Source: Celeribacter sp. HF31 (GTDB lineage Bacteria; Pseudomonadota; Alphaproteobacteria; Rhodobacterales; Rhodobacteraceae). From it: a stretch of 64,000 nucleotides of DNA. The stretch covers positions 124,001 to 188,000 of the forward strand of contig NZ_JAATOT010000003.1 in the NCBI RefSeq assembly GCF_011806455.1. The letters run 5' to 3'. Made by a program: the position numbers and the translations under genes. Below, in pieces: positions 1-8,836 of this stretch (within the stretch, counting starts at the first letter, position 1; each line of letters opens with the position of its first letter). Below the pieces are notes generated by a model that saw nothing but the letters and a program-made list of their open reading frames with translations, was not told the origin of the DNA and made no database searches.

Positions 1-25
1 GGGCGGAAATAAGCGGCTCTGTCAT
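1..25 (-). CDS. Start of a probable ABC exporter ATP-binding subunit (partial)
   Basis: Only the first eight codons lie in the window; they read MTEPLISA. The start follows the stop of the MacA-like gene directly (TAAG then ATG), and a GGAAGG ribosome-binding site sits inside the last codons of that gene. MacA-type adaptors are usually followed by a MacB-type ATPase or permease, and this N-terminus suits such ATPases. The identity is inferred from position rather than from domain sequence. Confidence 0.4.
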
Positions 26-26
26 C

Positions 27-1193
27 TTAGAACATCCTTCCCGGACCCATACGCGGGCTGTCGGAAGAGGTTGCGAGGACGGCGCCTCCGGTGACCACCA
101 GATCGCCTTCGTTCAGACCAGAGACGATCTCTGCCGTGACCTTGTTGTTCAGACCGACCTCGACCTGACGGGCTTCGCGCGTGTTGTGTTCCGCGTCGTA
201 AATCTCGACCATATAATAGCCCTCAGGCGTGCTGCTGAGCGCCGAAGAGGGCACGGTCAACACATCCACCGCCTCGTCCAACACGATCGAGACCTCTGTC
301 GTCATGCCGATCCGCAACAGGTGATCGGGGTTTTCGACCTCCAGCCGCCCGTTGTAATAGATCGCCTCATCCGTGCTGATCGTGTCGCTGTCCTCAATTT
401 CGGAGGGCGCCGGTTCGACGTCACGCACGGTGGCCTCAAACGCCTTGTTCGGCTCACCCAGAATGGAGAACCGCACATTTTGGCCCGGTGCGACATGCAC
501 CACATCGGCCTCGGAAATCTCCGCCTTGACGATCATCTTGTCGAGATTGGCGAGTTTGACGATGGTCGGCGCATCCATGCTGGCGTTCACCGTCTGACCC
601 GCATCGACCACCACGGCCACCACCGTCCCGGCAATGGGCGCGGTGACTTTCGTGCGGTCCAGCGCGATCTGGGCGGCGGAGACCTTGACCTCGGCACTGG
701 ATTTCTGCGCGTTCAGAGCGTCGAGTTCGGCGGTGTAGACCTCAAGCGTTGCCTCGGCCGCTTCGACATCCTCTTGCGAGGCGTAATTTTGTGCATGCAG
801 GCTGGTGACCCGTGTCAGGCTCAGCTCGGCCTGTTTGATATTGGCGCGTTTCGCGGCGATCTGGGCCTCAATATTGGCAAGCTCCGCCTGCGCCTGCAAA
901 AGCTCGTTTTGCTGATCTTCACTGTCGATCTGCGCGATCAGATCGCCCGCAGCCACCGCCTCCCCCAAACTCACGGCCAGTTCCTCGATCTGGCCAGAGG
1001 TGCGCGCGCCGACGCTGACCAATTGGCTGGCCTCGATCACGCCGGAGGCCAGCACGGTCTCCTGCACCGTCGCCCTCGTCGCACGCGCGGTTTGCGGAAT
1101 GACGGTATCATCCTCGCCGGAAAATTGCGTCCAGCCGACAAATCCGGCCACGACAACGAGGGCCAAACCTAAGAGACGAAACGGCATTTTCAT
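27..1193 (-). CDS. Periplasmic adaptor (membrane fusion) protein, MacA/HlyD type
   Basis: This is the periplasmic adaptor of a tripartite exporter, linking an inner-membrane ABC or RND pump to an outer-membrane channel. The 388-aa protein has an N-terminal membrane anchor (about 3-22), a first lipoyl half-motif (about 45-77), a long Gln/Ala/Glu-rich coiled-coil hairpin (about 78-175), the second lipoyl half (APIAGTVVAVVVDAGQ, about 180-200) and beta-barrel domains. The start MKMPF was chosen because AAAGGA lies about six bases upstream; the frame stays open for 12 more codons without a better site. It heads a minus-strand operon that runs out of the window into a likely ATPase gene. The substrate is not predictable. 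Confidence 0.85.
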   Translation of the reverse strand: MKMPFRLLGLALVVVAGFVGWTQFSGEDDTVIPQTARATRATVQETVLASGVIEASQLVSVGARTSGQIEELAVSLGEAVAAGDLIAQIDSEDQQNELLQAQAELANIEAQIAAKRANIKQAELSLTRVTSLHAQNYASQEDVEAAEATLEVYTAELDALNAQKSSAEVKVSAAQIALDRTKVTAPIAGTVVAVVVDAGQTVNASMDAPTIVKLANLDKMIVKAEISEADVVHVAPGQNVRFSILGEPNKAFEATVRDVEPAPSEIEDSDTISTDEAIYYNGRLEVENPDHLLRIGMTTEVSIVLDEAVDVLTVPSSALSSTPEGYYMVEIYDAEHNTREARQVEVGLNNKVTAEIVSGLNEGDLVVTGGAVLATSSDSPRMGPGRMF

Positions 1194-1285
1194 GGAAATC
1201 CTTTCATGGCACGAACGGCCCGACAACATCAGAGATCAGAGCAATGATACGGATGTAAGTCGCCCTTCCGTCGCGACCAGACGTC

Positions 1286-1317
1286 AAAATGCCGCCGGGC
1301 GCATGACCCGACGGCAT
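1286..1317 (-). terminator. Rho-independent terminator after the EF-G-like gene
   Basis: On the minus strand an 11-bp stem with one mismatch (ATGCCGTCGGG / CCCGGCGGCAT) encloses a 7-nt loop and is followed by TTTTG. It lies about 30 nt past the EF-G-like stop and separates that gene from the MacA-like operon. Confidence 0.7.
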
Positions 1318-1347
1318 CTCGCAAAGTCTTCCTATGTCAGTCTGTGA

Positions 1348-3264
1348 TCATTCCACGGCGAGCAATTGCGCCACGGGTTCATAGGTTTCCTCGTAGTGAT
1401 CCAGCTCGGCTTCATACCAAGCCGTGCCGCGTGTGGCTCCGCCCAACGCACGGAACAGCTCGGCCTCAGCGGTCGCGGGCAGGAGCGCATTGAAGACATC
1501 CCAACCGGAGGCCTCGGGGTGCGCATCAAAGCCCAGAACCTGCCCCTTGAGCCCGGTGATCAGCGGCATCAGCCCGCCGGAATAGACACTCGGCACATGG
1601 ATCGCGATCTTGTCGATGGGTTGCAGCACCACGGGTTTACAGCCTGCCAGAGCCTCGCGCACCGCCGCCTTCGCCGCCGTGCGGAAAGCGTAGTCGGAGC
1701 TATCGACAGCGTGATGTTTGCCATCTGTGAGCGTCACTTTGACGTCCACGACCGGCAATCCATTCGGCCCCTCGGCCAGTGCATCTCGCACGCCCGCCTC
1801 GACCGCCGACATGTAATTGCGCGGCACGGCGCCGCCTTTGACGACTTCTTCGAATACAAACCCTGCGCCACGGGCCAGAGGCGCCACGTCGATGACCACA
1901 TCGGCGAATTGGCCTGCGCCGCCGGATTGTTTGCGGTGACGATAATGGGTGCCGCCCGAGGTTTGAATGGTCTCGCGCAGGGCAGGCGGGATCGGTTGTG
2001 TGGCGACCGCGACACCGAAGACCTCCGCGAGCTTTTCGATCACGCGACGCTCGTGAAGCTGGCCTTGGGTGGCGAGGATGGTTTTGCCGGAGAGCGGATC
2101 CTGCACGACCGCCAGCCCCGGATCAATCTCTGCCAGCTTGCCCAGCGCCGTCGACAACCGCGCTTCATCGCGTTCGTTTTCCGGGCTCAGGAGCACACGG
2201 TTTTTCGGCTTGTGCGGCACGGCCCAATCCGGCGTATCAATCGCGCCATCAGCACCATAGATCGGCGCACGCAGCGCGAGGTGATCGGTTTTCACCGTCA
2301 AAGCAACCTCGCCGGGCGCCAGGTCCGCGACGGGCGTTTTCGTGTCGATGTCGACAAGCGACCCAATCGCCGCGCCCATGAGATCGGAGCCGGATTTCAG
2401 CGTCTCGCCCACGGCGCGGATCAGCACCGTCTTGCCAAGATGCTTGATCTGATCGGCAAAGATGCCGACGGCCACTGGCGTTTCGCCAAAGCGATCCGTG
2501 AGAGCTTCAACGCCCGGCACCTCGTGGCGCAGGCTTTTCATCAGACGCGTCAGCCCGTTGGCCTGTGCGGCGGAGCCCAAGAAAGCCGGGATGAGGTCGT
2601 GATGTTGCAGCACCTTGGTGGCGACATCGTAGAGCTCATCTGACATGGGTTTTTGGTCTTCGATCAACTCCTCCAACAGGTGATCGTCGAAATCGGAGAG
2701 ATGTTCCAAAAGCTCGGCGCGGGCTTCCTCTTCGCGGGCGCGGGCGCTGTCGGGCATTTCCACCAGAGCGGAGCGTTCTCCCTCTTTAAAGGCCCAGGCG
2801 CGTTCGGAAATCAGATCGACCATGCCGGTGATTTCACCGCCTTCGCGGATCGGCACCTCGCGCAGCACGATGCCGTGCGCGGAATAGGTTTGCAGAGCGG
2901 CGGCGATCTCGGCGGTGCGGTCGGTGGCGGCGTCGATCTTGTTGATGAAAATCATCGTCGGCAGACCGGAGGCCTCCAGAAGCCGCAGGTAAGGCGCGGC
3001 CAGAACGGCGGCCTCGGCTTCGGCGGGCACGCAGAGCACGGCGGCGTCACTGACAGCCAGCGCAGAGCCTGCCTGCGCGAGGCCCTCGGCGCCGCCGGGA
3101 CAATCGAGCATCGCCCAGTCTTGATCGAGATAGTTGAACCGGGTCACTGCGGATTCGCCGAACAGGCGCAGGCTTTGGGACTTGCCCGCATCCAGCCCGG
3201 CGAGCGCCGCAGCGAGGGATGATTTGCCGGATTGTGACGGCCCAAGGATGGTGACGGTTTTCAT
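1348..3264 (-). CDS. Divergent elongation factor G paralogue
   Basis: The 638-aa protein has the EF-G layout: N-terminal GTPase domain, domain II, and C-terminal domains III-V with recognisable EF-G blocks (for example PRNYMSAVEAGVRDAL in domain IV). The P-loop GPSQSGKS is at residues 8-15 and NKID at 108-111. The G3 motif is DCPGG (54-58) rather than DTPGH, so the position of the catalytic His is Gly. The segment between P-loop and G3 is short and has no RGITI switch I motif. Canonical EF-G is about 690-700 aa. It is therefore a paralogue, not the main translocase, and may have altered GTP hydrolysis or a specialised ribosomal role. The start was chosen by a GGGAGA ribosome-binding site; the longer frame lacks one. 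It is monocistronic. Confidence 0.8.
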   Translation of the reverse strand: MKTVTILGPSQSGKSSLAAALAGLDAGKSQSLRLFGESAVTRFNYLDQDWAMLDCPGGAEGLAQAGSALAVSDAAVLCVPAEAEAAVLAAPYLRLLEASGLPTMIFINKIDAATDRTAEIAAALQTYSAHGIVLREVPIREGGEITGMVDLISERAWAFKEGERSALVEMPDSARAREEEARAELLEHLSDFDDHLLEELIEDQKPMSDELYDVATKVLQHHDLIPAFLGSAAQANGLTRLMKSLRHEVPGVEALTDRFGETPVAVGIFADQIKHLGKTVLIRAVGETLKSGSDLMGAAIGSLVDIDTKTPVADLAPGEVALTVKTDHLALRAPIYGADGAIDTPDWAVPHKPKNRVLLSPENERDEARLSTALGKLAEIDPGLAVVQDPLSGKTILATQGQLHERRVIEKLAEVFGVAVATQPIPPALRETIQTSGGTHYRHRKQSGGAGQFADVVIDVAPLARGAGFVFEEVVKGGAVPRNYMSAVEAGVRDALAEGPNGLPVVDVKVTLTDGKHHAVDSSDYAFRTAAKAAVREALAGCKPVVLQPIDKIAIHVPSVYSGGLMPLITGLKGQVLGFDAHPEASGWDVFNALLPATAEAELFRALGGATRGTAWYEAELDHYEETYEPVAQLLAVE

Positions 3265-3379
3265 GACATCTGTCTCCCGATCTGTTGCAAACGCCACGTT
3301 TTTCGGGCGCTGTCCGGGAGTCACTATAGAAAGCCCGCGCGGCGTGACCTTGGCTCAGGTCAAGTTGCGCGGGGTTTTG

Positions 3380-4276
3380 TCACAATTTCGCCCCTTCCCG
3401 ATAGTCTTTGACGGCAAACTCAATCAAGGCGCGCACCTTACGAGGCAAGGTGCGGCCTTCGAGATAGACGATGCTGATCGGATGGGTGACGCCTTTGAAC
3501 TCCGGCAAAAGCTGCACCAGCCGCCCCGTTTCCAGATCGTCGCCCAAGATGAACGGCGGGCAAAAGGCGATGCCTTCGCCGCGCCGCGCCAGATCGCGGG
3601 TGACGCGGGCGCTGTTGACGATAAAGCGCGAGGGCACCTGCACGGTCAGCTCACGGCCTTCATGGACAAAGCCCCAACGCGATGGGGCCCGCCGGTTGCT
3701 GTCGATGATGCAGATGTGGTTTTGCAGGTCATCGGGATGTGTCGGCGCCTCATGCTGCGCAAGATACTCGGGCGAGGCGACCACGACGGATTGCAGCTCG
3801 CCGATCTTGCGGGATTTGAGCGCGGAGACCTCCGGCGTGCCGATGCGAAAGGCCAGATCAATGCCGTCGGAGGCGAGATCGACATAGGTATCGCTCAGCC
3901 GCAAATCCAGCACCAGATCGGGATGCGGCGCCGCGAAACGGCTGAGCAGGTCTTTCACATAGACCTCGCCAAAGGTCACCGGCGCGGAGATGCGCAGCGT
4001 GCCGGAGAAGCCCCGCGTGTCTTCGGTGACAGCGCTCAGCATGTCGTCCATCTCGTCGAGCAAAGCGGGGGCGCGGGCCAAAAGATCTTCGCCCGAGGCG
4101 GTCAGCCCGACCCTGCGCGTGGTGCGTTGCAACAGGCGCACACCGAGGCGCTCTTCAAGCTCGGCGACATATTTCGAGGTCAGGCGGTTGGACATACCAA
4201 GCCGTTCGGCCGCCCCCGTGAAGGACCCGGTTTCCGCCGTTGCCACAAACACCCGCAAGCCGTCGATCAAATCCAT
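3380..4276 (-). CDS. LysR family transcriptional regulator
   Basis: The 298-aa protein has the standard LysR form: an N-terminal winged helix-turn-helix (about 3-60, with the block GSFTGAAERLGMSNRLTSKYVAELEE in parts) and a C-terminal periplasmic-binding-like effector domain (about 90-290). It is transcribed away from the adjacent dioxygenase-like gene across a 105-bp gap, the usual arrangement for a LysR protein controlling its divergent neighbour. The effector is unknown; an aromatic or quinone compound is a guess from context. Confidence 0.9.
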   Translation of the reverse strand: MDLIDGLRVFVATAETGSFTGAAERLGMSNRLTSKYVAELEERLGVRLLQRTTRRVGLTASGEDLLARAPALLDEMDDMLSAVTEDTRGFSGTLRISAPVTFGEVYVKDLLSRFAAPHPDLVLDLRLSDTYVDLASDGIDLAFRIGTPEVSALKSRKIGELQSVVVASPEYLAQHEAPTHPDDLQNHICIIDSNRRAPSRWGFVHEGRELTVQVPSRFIVNSARVTRDLARRGEGIAFCPPFILGDDLETGRLVQLLPEFKGVTHPISIVYLEGRTLPRKVRALIEFAVKDYREGAKL

Positions 4277-4381
4277 AAGACACCATTTGGAACAAAATGA
4301 AGAAGGTTATTCCATATCTTCTCCATTTCGCCTCACCGCAACAAGCCCCATAGTAAACTCAACGCAGGAAAGGAGACGGCC

Positions 4382-5200
4382 ATGAGCATTGCCCTGCAAC
4401 TTCAACGGCTCAAAGACAGCCTCAAATCTTCCGACCGGATGCCGGTTGTCTTTCTGGGCCATGGCAGCCCGATGAACGCCATCGAGGACAACGACTATTC
4501 CCGCAGCTGGAAGAAACTGGGCGAGTCCCTGCCCCAGCCGCAGGCCATTCTCGTGGTCTCCGCGCATTGGATGACGCGTGGCTCGACCTTGGTGAACGTC
4601 TCCAAAATGCCGAAGACGATCCACGATTTCTACGGCTTCCCGGACGAGTTGTTCGCCCAGCAATACCCCGCCCCCGGCGCGCCCGAGGTGGCCCAGGAGG
4701 TGATCAGCCTTTTGGCCAGCCACCACGCCGAAGGCGATGACACCTGGGGCCTGGATCATGGCGCCTGGTCGGTGCTGAAATTCCTTTACCCGGATGCGGA
4801 TGTGCCAGTGTTCCAGCTGTCGATCGACATGACCAAGGATTTTGAGCATCACCTCGAGATCGGACTGGCGCTGGCCGATCTGCGCACCCGGGGTGTCTTG
4901 ATCCTCGGCTCCGGCAACATCGTGCACAACCTGCGCGCCATGCGCTATGGCGCGACGCCCTATGACTGGGCGCTGGAGTTCGATGGGCTGTTCACCGACC
5001 GCCTTCAGGCCCGCGACCATAAAACGATCACGGATCGTGCCAGTCTCGGCAACCTGTTGAAAATGGCGCACCCTTCGGTGGATCACTACCTTCCGGCGCT
5101 GACCATCGCGGGCGCGTCCGACGCGAAAGACGACTTGGTGTTCATGAACGACTCGATCGACATCGGCTCGGTCTCTATGCGCAGCTTCATTTACTACTAA
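4382..5200 (+). CDS. ygiD: 4,5-DOPA dioxygenase extradiol-like protein (LigB superfamily)
   Basis: The 272-aa protein belongs to the class III extradiol dioxygenase (LigB-like) family, whose YgiD branch opens catechol rings such as L-DOPA in vitro. The metal-site motifs are visible: FLGHGSPMNA (His near residue 27), SAHWMTRG, and GLDHGAW. An AAAGGAGACGGCC stretch provides the ribosome-binding site. It lies divergent to a LysR regulator and just upstream of a relic of glutathionyl-hydroquinone reductase, a family often found beside YgiD. Together these suggest a former catechol/quinone-handling locus. The natural substrate is unknown. Confidence 0.85.
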   Translation: MSIALQLQRLKDSLKSSDRMPVVFLGHGSPMNAIEDNDYSRSWKKLGESLPQPQAILVVSAHWMTRGSTLVNVSKMPKTIHDFYGFPDELFAQQYPAPGAPEVAQEVISLLASHHAEGDDTWGLDHGAWSVLKFLYPDADVPVFQLSIDMTKDFEHHLEIGLALADLRTRGVLILGSGNIVHNLRAMRYGATPYDWALEFDGLFTDRLQARDHKTITDRASLGNLLKMAHPSVDHYLPALTIAGASDAKDDLVFMNDSIDIGSVSMRSFIYY

Positions 5201-5235
5201 GGAGTTCGACACGCGTGGTGACGGAACATGGTTCT

Positions 5236-5491
5236 AAAGCTGGGACCCGGTACATAAATCCGATGCCAAAGGCCGTTTCGTTCGGCAAGTGTCGAGCTTT
5301 CGCAACTGGACACACCGGATGGCGCGGCGGGGCCGACCGGAGAGGCCTATGACGAAGCCGTCGCGGGCGTGGCCGAAACTGTGAATATGGATCATCTCAC
5401 GCGGGGCTATTACTCGATCAAGGCGCTCAATCCGAACCGCATCCAACCGACGGGTCCGGCGCATATCGAGGCGCTGATTGCGTCCGTTTAA
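5236..5491 (+). pseudogene. Relic of glutathionyl-hydroquinone reductase (ECM4/YqjG family), internally deleted
   Basis: Two recognisable ends of one protein family remain. The frame from about 5241 reads KSDAKGRFVRQVSSFRNW, matching the N-terminal signature of glutathionyl-hydroquinone reductases. After a one-base frame change the frame continues TPDGAAGPTGEA, still N-terminal. It then jumps to VAGVAETVNMDHLTRGYY and LNPNRIQPTGP, which is the C-terminal signature (family form GVAETVNMDHIKRHYY...NPTGIVPAGP). The roughly 250-residue catalytic middle with its Cys-Pro motif is missing, and in-frame stops lie upstream. The relic ends at a TAA that overlaps the stop of the convergent transglutaminase. 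The family assignment rests on recalled motifs. Confidence 0.75.
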
Positions 5492-6387
5492 GCGGGCGCA
5501 TCTTCGAGCGGAATGACGTCGACGGCCTGTTGGGTCCTGTGCCCACCAGCCGACCGCACAGCGCCTTTGACAGGCGCGACATCGCCGTAATCCCGGCCAT
5601 GCCCGATGGTGATATAATCCGTCCCGGCGAATTGATCGTTCGTCGGGTCGAATTCAATCCAGCCCACCTGTTTGCCGACCCAGGCCCGGACCCAGGCATG
5701 CATGGCATCCGCGCCCTCCAGGCGTGGTTGCCCCGGCGGCGGGAAGGTGCGCAGAAAGCCCGAGACATAGCCCGCCGGAATGCCGATGCCTCTGAGTGCG
5801 GCGATCATGATATGGGCGAAATCCTGACAGACCCCGTGCCGGTTCTCGAACGCCACCTCGGGCGGCGTGTCGACATCCGTGGCCTTCGGGTCGAACCGCA
5901 TGTCGCGATTGAGCGCGCGACCGACCGCTTCGACGGCTTTGAGCGCCGTCGCCCCCTCGCCCGCATCCCTGAGACAGTCCCAGCCATAGTCGGTGATCTT
6001 CGGCGACAGAGCCACGCGCGGCGAGGCGGCAAGGAAATGATGCGGCGCATCAGGAGCCAGCGATTTCAATGCGAGAATTTCGGCCCGCAACTCTTCCAGA
6101 GGCGGAGAGAGATCGAACAGAGACGCGGGTTCAAAGCGCTCGATCTGGGCGGTGAGCTGCATCGAAATGGCGTCAATCGGATGATGCCAGGCCACCATGC
6201 TCATCTCATTGCCGAAAAAATCCCAGCCATCGCGGCGCTCGTCGGGGCGCGGCAGGATGGTCAGCAACCTTTGACGCACCTGCTGCACCCCCGCAACATT
6301 CGAGGGCAAAAGCCGCAAGATATTGCGCGTCCGGTCCGAGGCGGCATCATAGCTATAGTCAATGGTCAGGCTGAGATCATACAGCAT
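5488..6387 (-). CDS. Transglutaminase-like cysteine protease-fold protein (small)
   Basis: This 299-aa protein has the bacterial transglutaminase-like organisation: an N-terminal beta domain (starting MLYDLSLTIDYSYD) and a C-terminal papain-like core. The catalytic Cys is in GVCQDFAHIMIAALR, the His in DAMHAWVRAW, and the Asp in WIEFDPTND. There is no signal peptide, so it is probably cytoplasmic. It is the last gene of the three-gene cluster and starts 3 bp after the ATP-grasp/alpha-E stop, so it is translationally close-coupled. In comparable clusters it is predicted to cleave or transfer amide/peptide bonds made by the ATP-grasp partner; that function is inferred from published genome-context analysis of amidoligase operons. 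Confidence 0.85.
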   Translation of the reverse strand: MLYDLSLTIDYSYDAASDRTRNILRLLPSNVAGVQQVRQRLLTILPRPDERRDGWDFFGNEMSMVAWHHPIDAISMQLTAQIERFEPASLFDLSPPLEELRAEILALKSLAPDAPHHFLAASPRVALSPKITDYGWDCLRDAGEGATALKAVEAVGRALNRDMRFDPKATDVDTPPEVAFENRHGVCQDFAHIMIAALRGIGIPAGYVSGFLRTFPPPGQPRLEGADAMHAWVRAWVGKQVGWIEFDPTNDQFAGTDYITIGHGRDYGDVAPVKGAVRSAGGHRTQQAVDVIPLEDAPA

Positions 6388-6390
6388 CGC

Positions 6391-8814
6391 TCACCTCAGA
6401 TAGATCGTAGAGACCAGATCCGACACTTTCGCCAGATCGGCCCGCACGCCCAAGAGATACTCCGTCGTCACCTCTTCGGGACGGGCACAGGCCAGCCGCG
6501 CCTCAAGCGGCAGGATCGCGCGCAGCAATTCGGACGGGCGACCATGCACCTCTGCATGTGGCAGGGCCTCGGCATGTTTGCGCATCTCTCGGATCAGGAA
6601 CAGGATCGCGCGCGGGTTGTCGGCATCCAATGCCAAAAGATCGACCACGGCATTGCGGCTGGTTTCCACCCGGTAGCGGCGTTGGTGGGTGATGATCGAG
6701 TCGCCCACTTCGACCGCCAGATCGAGCGAGCCCTCGGGCGCATTGGCATCGGCGAATTGCGCCAGCAGAGCCGCCATGGCATCGGCCCGCTCCAAGGCCC
6801 GCCCAAGGCTCAGAAACCGCCAACCCGCAAAGCGATACATGTTCTCATGGACAAGCCCGGTGATCCCCGCGATCTTGCGGATCAAGACGGAGGTGGCGCG
6901 CGCGCAATCATCCCCCGGCTGCGCCGTCGCCGTCATGCGCATCGCGGTTTGCAACAGATCGTTGAGCGCCGACAGGCCGTCCGAGGAAAACCGGTCGCGG
7001 ACCTTGGTGGCACAGCCGCGTGCCGCGATGATCCGCTCGATGAGGGCCTCCGGCAAGGTCTGTTTCAGGTCGATGCCAAACCCCATAAGGTAGCCGCGCA
7101 GCGCTTTGAGGCGCGGATCGTTGCGGTTGTCCGTCGCCGCCAGCCGCAGGTGATAGGCCCGCACAAGACGCGCCGCGTCTTCGAACCGCTCCACGTAGCG
7201 ACCGAGCCAATAGAGATTATCCGCCGCACGCGACGGCAAAAGGCCGGGGCTTGTCCGCAGGTAGGAGACGCTCTCCTCTTGTCGAGGTCCAGTTTTCGGC
7301 AAAGGCCGGTCGGAAACGACCCAGACGTCCGCCACGGACCCGCCGCGTTGCATCGCCAGAGCCGTGGCATCGCCGGAGCGGCCAATCCGGGCATAGCCGC
7401 CTTTCATGAATTGCCAGCCGGTCGGCGTACGCGCGGCAAAGACCCGGACCGTCATCGGACGCGGCACCAAGGTGCCGCCCCCTTCCGAATTGTCCTCCCA
7501 TGCCGGTGTCGTGGAAAGCGTCACCGCTTCCTGGCCCACCAGTTTGTCGCCTTCGCGGTCGAGCCATTCGGCGATCGAGCCCATCGCCGTGCCACGGAAC
7601 TCGCCGCCCAGCGCTGTGGTGGCCCCGAGATCGAAAGGCAGGTCCACCGCATGCGCCGGGCTGATCAGCATATTCTGGGCATTGTCGCGCACATATGCAC
7701 GTTCCGTCCCACCACCGCACCACCAGGTCGCGATATTGGGCAGCTTGAGCTGCTCGCTCATCAAAACCTTGCTGATCCGCGGCAGAAACGCCATCATCGC
7801 GCGCATTTCCAACACGCCGGAGCCCAAAGCATTGGCCATCGCCAGATGTCCCATCCGCACCGCTTCCATCAGACCGGGCGTGCCGATCTGAGAGCGCGCG
7901 TTGAATTCCAGCGGATCGGCAAAGCTCGCATCGATCCGGCGCCACAGCATGCCCAGAGGCCTCAGCCCCTCGATGGTCCGCACCATGGCCTCACCGTTTT
8001 CGACCACGATGTCCTCCCCTTCGAGCAGCATCATGCCCAGGTAACGCGCGATATAGGTGTGTTCGTAGTAAGTGTCGTTCGACGGCCCCGGCGTCATGAT
8101 CCCGGCGACATGCGGATGTTTGAAGGATGCACTCGCGAGGTCCTCCATCGCATCGCGAAACGCGCTGAAGAAGCCCGCGAGTTTGTGGATATGCGCGCGC
8201 GGGAACCGCTCGGGAAAAATCCGCCCCGTCGCCATGCGGTTTTCAAGCGCAAAGCCCGCCCCCGAGGGCGCCTGCGTGCGGTCGCCCAGAACGAACCACG
8301 AGCCATCGGGAGAGCGCCCGATCTCGAAGGCCAGAAAATGCAGGTAATGACCGCCCTTCGGCTGAACCCCCACCATCGGGCGCAGCCATTGCGGCGAGCG
8401 GGCGATCAACTCGGCGGGCAGATGCCCTTCACTGACCAATTGCGCAGGGCCATAGAGATCGGCCATGACGCGTTCCAACAGGTCGGCGCGTTGGGACAGG
8501 CCAGCACAGATGTGCTCCCACTCCAGCTCATGCAGGATGACCGGGATATGGCTCAGCGGCCAGGCGCGTTCGGTCAGCGGATCGTTGGAGTATTGCCGGT
8601 AGAACACCCCCGCATCGCGCAAATATTGATCGCCGCGCTCAAAACGTGCGCGGATTTCCTCGGGTGAAAGCCGAGAGAACCGATCGACAAAGCGCCGCCA
8701 GACGGGCCGCATCTGGCCCGTGGCGTCAAAAAGCTCGTCGGCCACATCCGGCCTTTGCTCATACTCCGCAAAGAGGTCCGGTTGGGCGGAGCCTGAGATC
8801 AGGCGCTGCGGCAT
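6391..8814 (-). CDS. Circularly permuted ATP-grasp ligase fused to an alpha-E domain
   Basis: The 807-aa protein joins two modules that are separate genes in many bacteria. Residues about 1-480 are the circularly permuted type 2 ATP-grasp domain, with blocks such as GVQPKGGHYLHFLAFEIGRS, LGDRTQAPSGAGFALENR and YIARYLGMMLLEGEDIVV (each seen as part of a longer run). Residues about 490-807 are the alpha-helical alpha-E (DUF403) domain, beginning near LPSRAADNLYWLGRYVERFE. ATP-grasp enzymes form amide bonds through acyl-phosphate intermediates, so an amide or peptide ligase role is expected, with unknown substrate. The cluster order is transglutaminase/DUF2126, this gene, small transglutaminase, with gaps of 22 and 3 bp. 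I see no Anbu-type proteasome homologue, which often accompanies such clusters. Confidence 0.88.
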   Translation of the reverse strand: MPQRLISGSAQPDLFAEYEQRPDVADELFDATGQMRPVWRRFVDRFSRLSPEEIRARFERGDQYLRDAGVFYRQYSNDPLTERAWPLSHIPVILHELEWEHICAGLSQRADLLERVMADLYGPAQLVSEGHLPAELIARSPQWLRPMVGVQPKGGHYLHFLAFEIGRSPDGSWFVLGDRTQAPSGAGFALENRMATGRIFPERFPRAHIHKLAGFFSAFRDAMEDLASASFKHPHVAGIMTPGPSNDTYYEHTYIARYLGMMLLEGEDIVVENGEAMVRTIEGLRPLGMLWRRIDASFADPLEFNARSQIGTPGLMEAVRMGHLAMANALGSGVLEMRAMMAFLPRISKVLMSEQLKLPNIATWWCGGGTERAYVRDNAQNMLISPAHAVDLPFDLGATTALGGEFRGTAMGSIAEWLDREGDKLVGQEAVTLSTTPAWEDNSEGGGTLVPRPMTVRVFAARTPTGWQFMKGGYARIGRSGDATALAMQRGGSVADVWVVSDRPLPKTGPRQEESVSYLRTSPGLLPSRAADNLYWLGRYVERFEDAARLVRAYHLRLAATDNRNDPRLKALRGYLMGFGIDLKQTLPEALIERIIAARGCATKVRDRFSSDGLSALNDLLQTAMRMTATAQPGDDCARATSVLIRKIAGITGLVHENMYRFAGWRFLSLGRALERADAMAALLAQFADANAPEGSLDLAVEVGDSIITHQRRYRVETSRNAVVDLLALDADNPRAILFLIREMRKHAEALPHAEVHGRPSELLRAILPLEARLACARPEEVTTEYLLGVRADLAKVSDLVSTIYLR

Positions 8815-8836
8815 GTGTCATTGTCCTTGGTCGCGT

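Noticed and set aside
5234-5464. A minus-strand 76-codon frame in the gap after the YgiD-like gene
   Set aside because: The region is better explained by the plus-strand quinone-reductase relic; the minus frame has no ribosome-binding site or family features.
5530-8667. A 1045-codon plus-strand open frame
   Set aside because: It is the antisense shadow of the transglutaminase and ATP-grasp genes; it is Arg/His-rich with no recognisable domain, as is common in GC-rich genomes.
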